A stretch of 29,844 bases of DNA from an uncultured Prevotellaceae bacterium (GCA_946407325.1 CAMJNN010000009.1:1-29844); one strand, 5' to 3'; positions 1 through 7,671 are shown, counted from the stretch's first letter. Notes: a model not told the origin generated them from the sequence alone. Translations and numbers: made by a program.

Positions 1-2
1 TT

Positions 3-1229
3 TCACTCCTCATAAATCAGATACTCCCTCCTGTCCTTTTTGAACTGCTCGACATCGGGCTGCCAGCGGGCTTTGATGTCGGCGGCGGTGGCGCCCTGCA
101 GGATCATCGTGCGCACCCAGGAGACTCCGATGAGCTTCTCGAAGAAGTCGGTGAAGAACTTACTGCCCATGCCTAAATCTTTGTAGGCATCGATGACATA
201 ACTGAGGTCGATGCCCTTGGTGGTGAGGCTGTCCATGTCAAGGGTGGTGAGGTCAACTCCCTGGCAGCGCTTGCCGAGCTGTGGGGGGCTCTTGGCACCT
301 GCACGGCTCTCGGGGGTGAAGCTATAGGTGCGGCCTTTCATGGCGGGATGGCCATAGATCTGGAAGGGATGGTCGGTGCCGCGACCTACGCTGACGGGCG
401 TGGCCTCGAAATAACACAACGAGGGGTAGAGGTAGATGGCACGCAGGTTGGGCAGGTTGGGCGAGGGTGGCACCTGGATGTTGGTCAGGGTGTGATGGGT
501 GTAGTGCTCGCAGGGGATGACGTGCAGCTGACACTTGGTCTTAGTGCCTAACCAGCGCTTGCCAACGGCCATCTGCGCCAGCTCACCGAGCGTCATGCCA
601 TGCAGCACGGGAATGGGTAACCAGCCAACACCACTCTTGTACTTCATATCTAACAGGGGTCCATCGACCAAATGTCCATTGGGGTTGGGACGGTCGAGGA
701 TGATGACGGGCTTGCCGGCATCGGCACAGGCGGCCATGAGGCGGCACATGGTGATGTAATAGGTATAGAAGCGGAGGCCTACGTCTTGGATATCGACCAA
801 GAGGACATCGAACTTACTCATGGAGGCTGCCGAAGGGCGGTTATTGCCGCCATCGTATAACGAGAGGATGGGGATGCCTGTCTGGGCATCGACACTGCTG
901 GACACATGTTCGCCAGCATCGGCGGTGCCACGGAAACCATGCTCGGGGGAGAAGACGGCGGTGACTTTCTGGCCGTCGCGCAGGAGCTTATCGACCAAGT
1001 GCTCTCCATCAGGCAAGAGGGCGGTATGGTTGCCGAAGAGGGCCACACGCTGACCTGCTATCAGGGGGTAGTAAAGCTCAGTGCGGGCATCACCGGTAAT
1101 GACGGGGCTGGCGGTGGCCAAAGATGCTGCTTCCTGGGGGGCGCTGTCGTGGCGCTGGGTGCGGGCCTGACAACTGGTGCAGATCAGCAGGGCGAGGGCG
1201 AAAAAGGAAAAATAGTATATTTTCATCAT
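3..1229 (-). CDS. namZ: NamZ-like exo-beta-N-acetylmuramidase (DUF1343, GH171 family), putative lipoprotein
   Basis: The 408-residue product matches the DUF1343/YbbC family. A characterised member, NamZ of Bacillus subtilis, removes terminal MurNAc from peptidoglycan fragments. Visible motifs are the Rossmann-like N-terminal segment with GNHTALLPDG (about 66-75) and SPEHGFRG (94-101), whose Glu96 corresponds to the proposed catalytic acid, then LYDGG, VDIQDVGLRFYTY and the C-terminal domain with SVGRGTDHPFQ. The N-terminus has a hydrophobic stretch ending ICTSC-Q, so Cys20 is a plausible though imperfect lipobox, placing the enzyme in the periplasm or on the outer membrane. The start is the first of two tandem ATGs. 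The complete stop lies two bases inside the window edge. A kinase-like gene of the BadF/MurK superfamily is transcribed divergently, which fits cell-wall sugar recycling. Family assignment is firm; substrate is inferred. Confidence 0.9.
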   Translation of the reverse strand: MMKIYYFSFFALALLICTSCQARTQRHDSAPQEAASLATASPVITGDARTELYYPLIAGQRVALFGNHTALLPDGEHLVDKLLRDGQKVTAVFSPEHGFRGTADAGEHVSSSVDAQTGIPILSLYDGGNNRPSAASMSKFDVLLVDIQDVGLRFYTYYITMCRLMAACADAGKPVIILDRPNPNGHLVDGPLLDMKYKSGVGWLPIPVLHGMTLGELAQMAVGKRWLGTKTKCQLHVIPCEHYTHHTLTNIQVPPSPNLPNLRAIYLYPSLCYFEATPVSVGRGTDHPFQIYGHPAMKGRTYSFTPESRAGAKSPPQLGKRCQGVDLTTLDMDSLTTKGIDLSYVIDAYKDLGMGSKFFTDFFEKLIGVSWVRTMILQGATAADIKARWQPDVEQFKKDRREYLIYEE

Positions 1230-1245
1230 ACTCGTTATTTGGTAT

Positions 1246-1276
1246 CAAAAATAGTGCAAAAAAACGGGGATTGCAA
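1246..1276 (-). promoter_or_regulatory. Putative Bacteroidota promoter for the NamZ-like gene
   Basis: On the minus strand the sequence reads TTGC (1273-1276), a 19-base spacer, then TATTTTTG (1246-1253), which fits the Bacteroides -33 TTTG-like / -7 TAnnTTTG pattern. It ends 16 bases before the ATG. Confidence 0.55.
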
Positions 1277-1306
1277 TAGTAGGGGCGAATTTATTTAAGT
1301 GTAGTC

Positions 1307-1326
1307 AATACACTTTTTTGTGTATT
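1307..1326. promoter_or_regulatory. Inverted repeat upstream of the BadF-like gene (possible operator)
   Basis: AATACAC (1307-1313), six T residues, then GTGTATT (1320-1326) form a perfect 7-bp inverted repeat. It lies about 26-45 bases upstream of the candidate -7 box at 1352-1359, where the -33 contact would fall. It could be an operator or a weak hairpin; no regulator is recognisable nearby. Confidence 0.3.
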
Positions 1327-1351
1327 ATGGTGGAGATATGGAAAAAAACAT

Positions 1352-1359
1352 TACCTTTG
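1352..1359 (+). promoter_or_regulatory. Putative -7 promoter element for the BadF-like gene
   Basis: TACCTTTG followed by C matches TAnnTTTG exactly. It lies 24 bases before the ATG at 1384 and downstream of an earlier in-frame ATG at 1318, which argues that the true start is 1384. Confidence 0.6.
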
Positions 1360-1383
1360 CAGAAAATACCATGTAGAACCGAT

Positions 1384-2235
1384 ATGAAATTAATCGTAGG
1401 ATCTGGATCCATCACTTCTGACTGGGGTATCATCAACTCAGATAATGTGATAGCCGAGGCATTGGCGGAGCCGGTAAACTCTTTCTTGCAGACTCGCAAG
1501 GAGATTAGCAGACTGGTGAGGCTGTCGCTGCCTTCCAATTTTTACAATAAGGCTTACGAGAAGGTGTATTTCTACGGTATGGGATGCAGCAATGCAGAAC
1601 GCAAGCTGAAGGTGGAGCATTCGCTCACCACGCAGTTCAGGTCGCCCGTAACAGCGTATCCATTGTTATTGGGTTGTGCCAGGGGGCTCTTGCAGGACAA
1701 GAAGGGCATCGTATGTATTCTGGCTAACCACTCAAGTGCTTGTTTGTATGATGGCAAAGAGGTGTCTGACTCGTCACCGTCGGCTGGCTATCTGCTGGGC
1801 GACGAGGGTAGCGCCGTGGGACTGGGGCGTATGTTCTTGTCGGATGTGATGAGGGGTGTGGCACCAAGGGCTATCACGGATGATTTCTACGTGCAATACA
1901 AGATAGTGAACACCAGCGAACTGCGTGATATGGTGTATCAGCATCCTGAGCTTGAGAAGCTGCTGGTGTCGGTGACTATGTTCTTGAAGGGGTATAGGAA
2001 ACATCCGTATGTGAAGGTGCTGGTGCTGAAGAATTTCAAGGATTTCTTTGTGCGTTGTGTGATGCAGTATGAATATAAGAAACTACCGTTCTGTGCGGTG
2101 GGGCACATGGCGTATGACTTTAGGGCGGAGCTGGAGGAGGTGGTGATGGAGTATGGCACGCAAATGGTGCATGCTGTGGAGTTGAAGCCTATGGCGGGGC
2201 TGTTTCAATATCACATCAATCATCCGGAAGTTTGA
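1384..2235 (+). CDS. BadF/BadG-type N-acetylhexosamine kinase homologue, probably catalytically inactive
   Basis: The 283-residue product (starting MKLIVGSGSITSDWG) aligns by eye with the bacterial NAGK/BadF-BadG ATPase family, which phosphorylates GlcNAc or MurNAc with ATP. Length and order of motifs are normal, and the adenosine-side motif LLGDEGSAVGLG is kept. Three key sites differ from the family pattern as I remember it. Phosphate-1 (I-x-D-S-G-S-T-K-T-D-W) reads VGSGSITSDW, losing the Asp and the Lys. The catalytic Asp before LGAARA is Leu (PLLLGCARG). Phosphate-2 (LGTGSNS) reads LANHSSA. The frame is open with no stop or frameshift, so this looks like a maintained pseudoenzyme, not a decaying gene. 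I prefer the ATG at 1384 over 1318 because of the family N-terminus and the promoter position. It is divergent from the NamZ-like gene. Confidence 0.8.
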   Translation: MKLIVGSGSITSDWGIINSDNVIAEALAEPVNSFLQTRKEISRLVRLSLPSNFYNKAYEKVYFYGMGCSNAERKLKVEHSLTTQFRSPVTAYPLLLGCARGLLQDKKGIVCILANHSSACLYDGKEVSDSSPSAGYLLGDEGSAVGLGRMFLSDVMRGVAPRAITDDFYVQYKIVNTSELRDMVYQHPELEKLLVSVTMFLKGYRKHPYVKVLVLKNFKDFFVRCVMQYEYKKLPFCAVGHMAYDFRAELEEVVMEYGTQMVHAVELKPMAGLFQYHINHPEV

Positions 2236-2247
2236 TTAATGGAGAAT

Positions 2248-2268
2248 GAATAATGAATAATGAATAAT
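2248..2268 (+). repeat. Heptanucleotide tandem repeat (GAATAAT)x3
   Basis: Three exact copies of GAATAAT follow the stop of the BadF-like gene, preceded by a partial copy. It lies just before the terminator and probably arose by slippage; no function is visible. Confidence 0.8.
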
Positions 2269-2272
2269 GGAA

Positions 2273-2305
2273 AAATAAAGGCTGCGAGTTTCGCAGCCTT
2301 TATTT
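2273..2305. terminator. Bidirectional intrinsic terminator between the BadF-like gene and asd
   Basis: A perfect 15-bp stem (2273-2287 with 2291-2305) around the loop GTT, with a GC-rich GGCTGCGA core and A-rich/T-rich flanks. The two flanking genes converge on it, so it can stop transcription from both sides. Confidence 0.9.
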
Positions 2306-2335
2306 ATTGTAGAGATTTACCTGTCAGCTATACGT

Positions 2336-3343
2336 TTAAAGTGCTTTTTCTTTGATTAAGTATTCGGCAATCTGGACAGCATTGAGGGCAGCACCCTTCT
2401 TGATCTGGTCGCCGACAATCCAGAAGGTGAGGCCATTGTCGTTGGCGAGGTCCTTGCGGATGCGGCCGATATAGACGGGATCCTTGCCTGCCAGGAAGAG
2501 GGGCATTGGGTATTTCTTCTCGGCGGGGTTGTCCTCGATGACCAGACCCTCGGCCTTGGCAAAGGCGGCCTTGGCTTCTTCTACTGATACGGGGCGCTCG
2601 GTCTCTACCCAGATGGCCTCGGAGTGGGAACGCAACGAGGGTACGCGCACACAGGTGGCGCTGACGCGCACATCAGAGTGCATGATCTTGCGGGTCTCGT
2701 TGAACATTTTCATCTCTTCCTTGGTATAGTCGTTCTCGGTGAAGACATCGACCTGCGGGATGAGGTTGAACGCCAGCTGATACTGGAAACGCTCGACGGT
2801 AACGGGCTCACCTGCCAATACCTGGCGGTACTGCTCGTAGAGCTCCTTCATGGCGGCAGCACCGGCGCCACTGGCTGCCTGATAGGTAGATACATGCACA
2901 CGGGTGATGTGCGACAGCTGCTCAATGGGCTTGAGGGCTACGACCATCTGGATGGTGGTGCAGTTGGGGTTGGCAATGATGCCACGGGGGCGTACCTTGG
3001 CATCGGGGGCGTTGACCTCGGGCACTACCAAAGGTACGTCCTGATCCATGCGGAAGGCACTGGAGTTGTCGATCATCACGGCACCATACTTGGTGATGGT
3101 CTCTGCATATTCCTTAGAGGTGCCGGCACCTGCCGATGTGAAGGCGATGTCAACACCCTTGAAGTCGTCATTATGTTGCAGGAGCTTGACCTTTATCTCT
3201 TTACCCCTGAAAGTGTAAGTACTACCCGCACTGCGTGGCGAACCGAACAACAGCAGTTCGTCGATGGGAAACTCTCTCTCTTCCAGTACACGCAGGAACT
3301 CTTGTCCTACGGCACCACTTGCTCCAACAATTGCTACTTTCAT
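2336..3343 (-). CDS. asd: Aspartate-semialdehyde dehydrogenase
   Basis: The 335-residue product reduces aspartyl phosphate to aspartate semialdehyde with NADPH, the branch point to lysine/diaminopimelate, threonine and methionine. The N-terminus [15 protein letters not shown] is the NADP-binding Rossmann loop. NPNCTT carries the nucleophile Cys128, and [10 protein letters not shown] carries the conserved substrate Arg and catalytic His240. Length and motif order are normal for the family. The gene stands alone on the minus strand, ends at the shared terminator at 2273-2305 and has its own promoter just upstream. The antiporter gene is divergent, and nothing suggests a functional link between them. 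Confidence 0.97.
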   Translation of the reverse strand: MKVAIVGASGAVGQEFLRVLEEREFPIDELLLFGSPRSAGSTYTFRGKEIKVKLLQHNDDFKGVDIAFTSAGAGTSKEYAETITKYGAVMIDNSSAFRMDQDVPLVVPEVNAPDAKVRPRGIIANPNCTTIQMVVALKPIEQLSHITRVHVSTYQAASGAGAAAMKELYEQYRQVLAGEPVTVERFQYQLAFNLIPQVDVFTENDYTKEEMKMFNETRKIMHSDVRVSATCVRVPSLRSHSEAIWVETERPVSVEEAKAAFAKAEGLVIEDNPAEKKYPMPLFLAGKDPVYIGRIRKDLANDNGLTFWIVGDQIKKGAALNAVQIAEYLIKEKAL

Positions 3344-3366
3344 ATCTTCTTTGTTTAAATTCAGTG

Positions 3367-3374
3367 CAAAATTA
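3367..3374 (-). promoter_or_regulatory. Putative -7 promoter element for asd
   Basis: The minus strand reads TAATTTTG followed by C, an exact TAnnTTTG match, 23 bases before the asd ATG. Confidence 0.6.
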
Positions 3375-3417
3375 TAACAATTTGATTAATTAATAATGCA
3401 AAGTGGGAAATTTTTCG

Positions 3418-3448
3418 TTATTTTGTAGGGAGAAAGGGACTTCCCTAC
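3418..3448 (+). promoter_or_regulatory. Weak -7 element and 5'-leader hairpin of the antiporter gene
   Basis: TTATTTTG (3418-3425) matches TAnnTTTG at all but one of the fixed positions. Directly after it, GTAGGGA (3425-3431) and TCCCTAC (3442-3448) form a 7-bp GC-rich stem with a 10-base loop, ending 19 bases before the ATG at 3468. The hairpin would sit at the very start of the mRNA if this promoter is used. It could affect stability or translation; this is inference. Confidence 0.35.
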
Positions 3449-3467
3449 CCTTCAAAGAACAGACAGC

Positions 3468-5600
3468 ATGGAGTGGTTGTACCAATATATCAGTTTCCCG
3501 ATTACCGATCCCACCTGGATATTCCTGTTGGTGCTGGTGATTATACTGTTCGCTCCTGTCTTGCTGGACAGACTGCGCATCCCTCATATTATCGGCATGA
3601 TCATTGCGGGCTTGCTGGTGGGCGAGCATGGCTTCAACATCCTGGCGCGCGACAGCAGTTTCGAGCTGTTCGGCAAGGTGGGACTGTACTATATCATGTT
3701 CCTGGCCGGACTGGAAATGAACATGAACGACTTCAAGGAGAACAAGTATAAGGCCTTGACACTGGGACTGCTGTGTTTCTTCATTCCTATCACCATCGGT
3801 GTGGTGACCAACCTGAGCATCCTGCACTACGGCATGGCTACGGCGGTGCTGCTGGCCAGTATGTATGCCTCGAACACGCAGGTATCGTATCCCATCACGC
3901 TGAAATATGGCATTTCGGGACAGCGTGGGGTGAGCATAGCCGTGGGTGGCACTGCGGTGACGGACACGCTGACGCTGCTGGTGCTGGCGGTGGTGGCGGG
4001 TGTGCACCGTGGCGATACCGATGGGGGCTACTGGCTGTTGCTGGTGGGCAAGATTATCGTGATTGGGGCGGTGATCATCATAGTCTTCCCTCGTATAGCT
4101 CGCTGGTTCTTCCGCCGCTACGACGAAGTGGTGACGCAGTATATCTTCGTACTGGCACTGGTGTTCCTGGCGGCTGCGCTGATGGAGCTGGCGGGCATGG
4201 AGGGCATCCTGGGTGCTTTCCTCACGGGCTTGGTACTGAACAGGATGATACCGAAGGTGTCGCCGCTGATGGGGCACCTGGAGTTTGTGGGTAACGCGCT
4301 GTTTATCCCTTATTTCCTTATTGGCGTGGGTATGCTCATCAACCTGCATGTGCTGTTTGGGAGTCTGAACGCGCTGGAGGTGGCAGCGGTGATGATTGGC
4401 GTGGCGCTGACGGGCAAGTGGATAGCATCGTTCCTGGTGCAGAAGATTTTTGGACTGAAGGGCATTGAGCGGCGACTGATATACGGACTGAGTACGGCGC
4501 AGGCGGCGGCCACGCTGGCGGCGGTGATGGTGGGTTATAACATCATCCTGCCGGATGGTAGCCGACTGCTGAACGAGGATGTGCTGAACGGTACCATCCT
4601 GCTGATTCTGGTGACTTGCATCGTGAGTTCGCTGGTGACGGACAAGGCGGCAAGGGGGATAGCGATGGCCGAAACGCAGCCTGACGAACACCAGCATCGC
4701 TCGACGGAGAAGATCCTGATACCGGTGGCGTACCTCGACACGATAGACTATCTGATGGAGCTGGCGCTGCTGATTAGGAGTCAGAAATTTGAAGATAACA
4801 TACTGGCGCTGCACGTGATGACGGATGCGGGTACGGAGCAGAGTGAGATGAAGGGGCGACTGTGTCTGAACAAGGCGGCGAAGGCGGCGGCAGGGGCGAA
4901 CGTGAAGCTGGTACAGCTGAGTCGCTATGACGTGAACATATCGTCGGGCATCATACATACGGCGAAGGAGCAGGATGCGTCGTGCCTGGTGGTGGGCTTG
5001 CACCGCAAGATGAACATCATGGACTCGTTCTATGGTAAGGTGACGGAGAACCTGCTGAAGAGTCTGCACCGCGAGGTGATAGTGGCTAAGTTCCTGATGC
5101 CGCTGAGCACCATACGGCGCATCGTGGTGGCGGTGCCGCCAAAGGCTGAGTATGAGGCGGGATTCCAGAAATGGTTGCGTAACGTGTGCCGCATGGGGGC
5201 GGCGATGGGTTGCCGTGTGCATTTCTTTGCCAACGAGAAGACCGCGGGCTACATACAGAACTTTGTGGAGACGAAATACAAGCAGACGCGCACGAACTTC
5301 TCTAACTTGGAGAAATGGGACGACCTGCTGCTGCTGACGGGCTATGTGAACTACGACCATCTGCTGGTGATTGTGAGCGCACGCAGGGGTTCGATATCGT
5401 ACAACCCGCTGTTTGAGGAGCTGCCGAAGCAGATTGGCACGTACTTCAACAATAGCAGTCTGATGCTGGTATTCCCCGACCAGATGGGCGATGCGGTACA
5501 GGAGACGATTACCTTCTCGAAGCCTCTAGGCAGCAACGATGTACAGCTGTATGAGAAGATTGGCATGTGGCTATATAAATGGTTTAAAAAACAATTGTGA
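3468..5600 (+). CDS. CPA2-family monovalent cation/proton antiporter with C-terminal UspA-like domains
   Basis: The 710-residue membrane protein has about 12 hydrophobic segments over residues 1-390, typical of the Kef/NapA-type CPA2 family. These exchange Na+ or K+ for H+ across the inner membrane. Characteristic segments are [20 protein letters not shown] near residue 45, [19 protein letters not shown], and [20 protein letters not shown]. After a polar linker (about 395-410) come two soluble stretches resembling universal-stress-protein domains: one starts [14 protein letters not shown] and includes CLVVGLHR, the other starts [15 protein letters not shown] see no RCK/TrkA domain. The stop overlaps the ATG of the next gene by one base, so the two are probably translationally coupled. 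The ion is not determinable from sequence. The gene is conspicuously G-rich on this strand with heavy CTG use. Confidence 0.9.
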   Translation: MEWLYQYISFPITDPTWIFLLVLVIILFAPVLLDRLRIPHIIGMIIAGLLVGEHGFNILARDSSFELFGKVGLYYIMFLAGLEMNMNDFKENKYKALTLGLLCFFIPITIGVVTNLSILHYGMATAVLLASMYASNTQVSYPITLKYGISGQRGVSIAVGGTAVTDTLTLLVLAVVAGVHRGDTDGGYWLLLVGKIIVIGAVIIIVFPRIARWFFRRYDEVVTQYIFVLALVFLAAALMELAGMEGILGAFLTGLVLNRMIPKVSPLMGHLEFVGNALFIPYFLIGVGMLINLHVLFGSLNALEVAAVMIGVALTGKWIASFLVQKIFGLKGIERRLIYGLSTAQAAATLAAVMVGYNIILPDGSRLLNEDVLNGTILLILVTCIVSSLVTDKAARGIAMAETQPDEHQHRSTEKILIPVAYLDTIDYLMELALLIRSQKFEDNILALHVMTDAGTEQSEMKGRLCLNKAAKAAAGANVKLVQLSRYDVNISSGIIHTAKEQDASCLVVGLHRKMNIMDSFYGKVTENLLKSLHREVIVAKFLMPLSTIRRIVVAVPPKAEYEAGFQKWLRNVCRMGAAMGCRVHFFANEKTAGYIQNFVETKYKQTRTNFSNLEKWDDLLLLTGYVNYDHLLVIVSARRGSISYNPLFEELPKQIGTYFNNSSLMLVFPDQMGDAVQETITFSKPLGSNDVQLYEKIGMWLYKWFKKQL

Positions 5601-6250
5601 TGATTCATCTGGAAAACATAACGAAGAGCTTTGGCTCGCTGCAAGTACTGCGGGGCATCAGCTTAGACATCAAACAGCACGAGGTGGTGAGTATCGTGGG
5701 ACCAAGTGGCGCAGGGAAGACGACCTTGCTGCAGATCATGGGTACGCTGGATGCGCCGGATGGGGGCAAGGTGGTGATCAACGGACAGGATGTGCTGCAG
5801 CTGAGAGAGCGGGCTTTGTCGGCGTTCAGGAACCAACATATCGGCTTCGTGTTTCAGTTTCACCAGCTGCTGCCTGAGTTTACGGCCATCGAGAACGTGA
5901 TGTTGCCGGCACTGATTGCGGGTAAGGAGCGTCAGGCTGCGCGGCAGGAGGCGCTGGAGCTGCTGACATTCATGGGGCTGGAGCAACGTACGGAGCATAA
6001 GCCGAACGAGTTGTCGGGGGGCGAGAAGCAGCGTGTGGCGGTGGCGAGGGCCTTGGTGAATCATCCTGACGTGGTGCTGGCTGATGAGCCTTCGGGCAGT
6101 CTTGACTCGCAGAACAAGCTGGAGTTGCATCGTCTTTTCTTTGACCTTCGTGACCGTCTGGGGCAGACGTTCGTTATCGTGACGCATGATGAGTCTTTGG
6201 CGCAAATGACGGACAGGGTTATTCGCCTCAAAGACGGAATTATCGTCTAA
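5600..6250 (+). CDS. lolD: LolD-like ABC transporter ATP-binding protein
   Basis: The 216-residue ATPase has Walker [10 protein letters not shown] (about 34-42), Q-loop [13 protein letters not shown], signature LSGGEKQR, Walker [11 protein letters not shown]-loop SLDS and switch His in [23 protein letters not shown] and the short length are typical of the LolD/MacB/FtsE group. LolD powers extraction of lipoproteins from the inner membrane by LolCE. The ATG at 5600 is chosen over the in-frame GTG at 5597 because it gives the usual family start ([12 protein letters not shown]) and a TGATG overlap with the antiporter stop. No permease gene lies beside it, so its partner must be encoded elsewhere. 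The exact subfamily (LolD versus MacB-like) is not certain. Confidence 0.85.
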   Translation: MIHLENITKSFGSLQVLRGISLDIKQHEVVSIVGPSGAGKTTLLQIMGTLDAPDGGKVVINGQDVLQLRERALSAFRNQHIGFVFQFHQLLPEFTAIENVMLPALIAGKERQAARQEALELLTFMGLEQRTEHKPNELSGGEKQRVAVARALVNHPDVVLADEPSGSLDSQNKLELHRLFFDLRDRLGQTFVIVTHDESLAQMTDRVIRLKDGIIV

Positions 6251-6274
6251 TCTTCTTACTTTTTCCCCAGCATA

Positions 6275-6424
6275 TTGGTCTACTCCGACTGCATTTCTTC
6301 CGCTAAAAATCGCTCACGTTTTCTTAAAACGCAAAAAAACATAACGCTCTGCTGTTTGCGTTTTTATACAGAAAACTTTCACGATTTTTTTAACGCTGCA
6401 GAAAAGAATGTCGGATTAGACCAA
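6275..6424. repeat. Long imperfect palindrome 1 (hairpin/MITE-like element)
   Basis: The 150-base element begins TTGGTCTACTCCGAC (6275-6289) and ends GTCGGATTAGACCAA (6410-6424), complementary at 14 of 15 positions. The inner arms are also largely complementary: CGCTAAAAATCG near 6301 faces CGATTTTTTTAACG near 6382, and AAAACGCAAA (6326-6335) pairs perfectly with TTTGCGTTTT (6355-6364). The whole can fold as one long hairpin with a loop of about 19 bases. It contains no gene. It may be a MITE-like remnant or a bulky bidirectional terminator; no clear target-site duplication is seen. Confidence 0.75.
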
Positions 6425-6468
6425 CAAGGCTTTTCCCAAATTGATAATAAAGGCAATCGTAAAGCAAC

Positions 6469-6624
6469 TTGATGCTAAAAGGACATATGCGGAGAGGCGT
6501 TTAGAAATTTCGAGTTTTTGCGTAAAGAGAAAAAATCAAATAAGAGTCGCGAAGCGCTCGTCTATTTTTTCTTAGCAAAAATGAAGAAATTTTAGCCTTG
6601 GAGAATCAGTCCTTTTAGCATCAA
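6469..6624. repeat. Long imperfect palindrome 2 with perfect 16-bp terminal inverted repeats
   Basis: TTGATGCTAAAAGGAC (6469-6484) and its exact reverse complement (6609-6624) bound a 156-base element. Inside, the arms continue to match with small gaps: AGAAATTTC..TTTTTGC..AGAAAAAAT on the left faces ATTTTTTCTTAGCAAAAATG..GAAATTTT on the right, closing on a GAGTCGCGAAGCGCTC apex. The architecture parallels the element at 6275-6424 but the termini differ in sequence. It has no coding content. Confidence 0.8.
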
Positions 6625-6641
6625 ATGTTGATGATAAGGAC
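6609..6641. repeat. Alternative hairpin using the right end of palindrome 2
   Basis: GTCCTTTTAGCATCAA (6609-6624) can also pair with the nearby TTGATGATAAGGAC (6628-6641) across the three-base loop ATG, giving two 6-bp helices with a small internal bulge. This pairing competes with the long-range pairing to 6469-6484. It could serve as a terminator hairpin for either converging gene, although no clean U-tract follows. Confidence 0.55.
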
Positions 6642-6666
6642 CTTTAATAAAAATATGCAGACATAA

Positions 6667-7659
6667 TCAGTCAAAAGAGAGGTAGTGGGAAAGCCTGGCT
6701 AGGTCGGAGGCTGTAAACTCTTCGTAGAGGACGAAAGGCTGGAGACTGGTGAGGGCGCCATGCTTGCGACGATGCTCGACCAAGGCTTTGGCTTGATAGA
6801 AGTTGATGTAAGGATGGCGACGAAGGCGGTCGGCACTGAGGGCGTTGACCGAAAGCTGGCGGATATCGGCCTCATCGACGGTAAACCACGAAAGCAGTGG
6901 GTCGGCATCGAGGTTGATCTCTCTTAGTTGCTCGACCTTATAAAAGCCACCCAGCTGAGCACGGTAAGTGACTATCATGCGGGCAATGGCGCTGCCGATG
7001 CCTGGAATCTTCTTGAGTTCGGTAGTGTCGGCCTTGTTCAAATCGACCAGCGTACCAGGCTCGTATTTCTCTATCTTCTCAAAAGCAGCTTCCTTCAAAA
7101 GAGAAGGGACGGAATCGCGATGGGTATCCTCGTCCCGCTGCCATGCTTGGCGGCTTGAGCCGTAAGACCTTGACGACCCATCAGAAGAGGTCTGTGCTAC
7201 AGACTCTTGGCGCTGGACAGAAGACACATCGGAGGTGGAGCGAATCACGATATAAGGCGCCAAAACCGTAAACTCCTCGTCGGTCAACCCATAGATCTTG
7301 CGGAAGTCGGATGCCTGACGGAACACGCCCCCTTTGGCACGATAGCGCAACACATTGTTCACAACAAAAGGACGAAGGCCCAATTGTACCAATGTTAACG
7401 TGTCGGCTGTATTGGGGTCGAAAGGCTGCAACCGCTGTTGGGCATTAGTTTGCGTAGAAGAGGCGGTGCGGTGGTTATCGTCTTGCTGGCCGGAAAAAGT
7501 CTGCAAGGCGGCAGCATCTTCAGGCGAGAGGACAGACTGGTGTGTTCGTTCATACCAGAAGGTAGCGCCGATAGTAAGCACGATGAGGGTGAGCAACACC
7601 ACGATGGCACGCTTCTCTGCGGGGCGGTAGAAATGATAATCTTTGAAAAATTGCCACAT
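6667..7659 (-). CDS. Membrane-anchored helix-hairpin-helix (ComEA-like) protein
   Basis: The 330-residue product starts with a short cytoplasmic tail, one transmembrane helix (about 18-36, IVVLLTLIVLTIGATFW) and a Ser/Gln-rich linker. Three helix-hairpin-helix-type DNA-binding modules follow. The first begins FDPNTADTLTLVQLGLRPFVVNNVLRYR (two runs: FDPNTADTLTLVQLGL and RPFVVNNVLRYR); the second has the clearest ComEA signature, VDLNKADTTELKKIPGIG with SAIARMIVTYRAQLGGF; the third, INFYQAKALVEHRRKHGAL, is divergent. ComEA binds incoming DNA in transformable bacteria, but such proteins are widespread in Bacteroidota without proven competence. The ATG lies 12 bases after the stop of the transporter gene, so the two form an operon. 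The role is inferred from the domain only. Confidence 0.85.
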   Translation of the reverse strand: MWQFFKDYHFYRPAEKRAIVVLLTLIVLTIGATFWYERTHQSVLSPEDAAALQTFSGQQDDNHRTASSTQTNAQQRLQPFDPNTADTLTLVQLGLRPFVVNNVLRYRAKGGVFRQASDFRKIYGLTDEEFTVLAPYIVIRSTSDVSSVQRQESVAQTSSDGSSRSYGSSRQAWQRDEDTHRDSVPSLLKEAAFEKIEKYEPGTLVDLNKADTTELKKIPGIGSAIARMIVTYRAQLGGFYKVEQLREINLDADPLLSWFTVDEADIRQLSVNALSADRLRRHPYINFYQAKALVEHRRKHGALTSLQPFVLYEEFTASDLARLSHYLSFD

Positions 7660-7671
7660 AATGCGAGCTGG

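Larger units (their letters stand above)
6251..6666. other. Non-coding gap between convergent genes, mostly palindromic DNA
   Basis: This 416-base AT-rich stretch separates lolD (+) from the helix-hairpin-helix gene (-), which converge. I see no credible gene: the one short open frame (6275-6472) lies across a palindrome and has no recognisable product. The stretch holds two long imperfect palindromes (6275-6424 and 6469-6624) plus an extra copy of one terminus at 6628-6641, each entered separately. There is no tRNA-like fold. Confidence 0.85.

Noticed and set aside
1318..1383. A longer start for the BadF-like gene at the ATG at 1318
   Set aside because: The extra residues have no family counterpart and would be upstream of, or overlap, the -7 box at 1352-1359.
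2624..3358. A 244-codon plus-strand frame opposite asd
   Set aside because: Shadow of asd; no recognisable motif, and asd is certain.
3390..5360. A 656-codon open frame on the minus strand opposite the antiporter gene
   Set aside because: The predicted protein is full of His, Arg and Gln with no domain, as expected when a G-rich, CTG-rich gene is read backwards. The plus-strand product is a clear membrane antiporter.
3468..6250. Recent horizontal transfer of the GC-rich left part
   Set aside because: The genes there are typical Bacteroidota core genes, with native-type promoters and terminators and no mobility genes or boundary repeats.
6275..6472. A 65-codon frame in the non-coding gap
   Set aside because: It runs across palindrome 1, has no recognised domain or promoter, and its start falls in the left terminal repeat.
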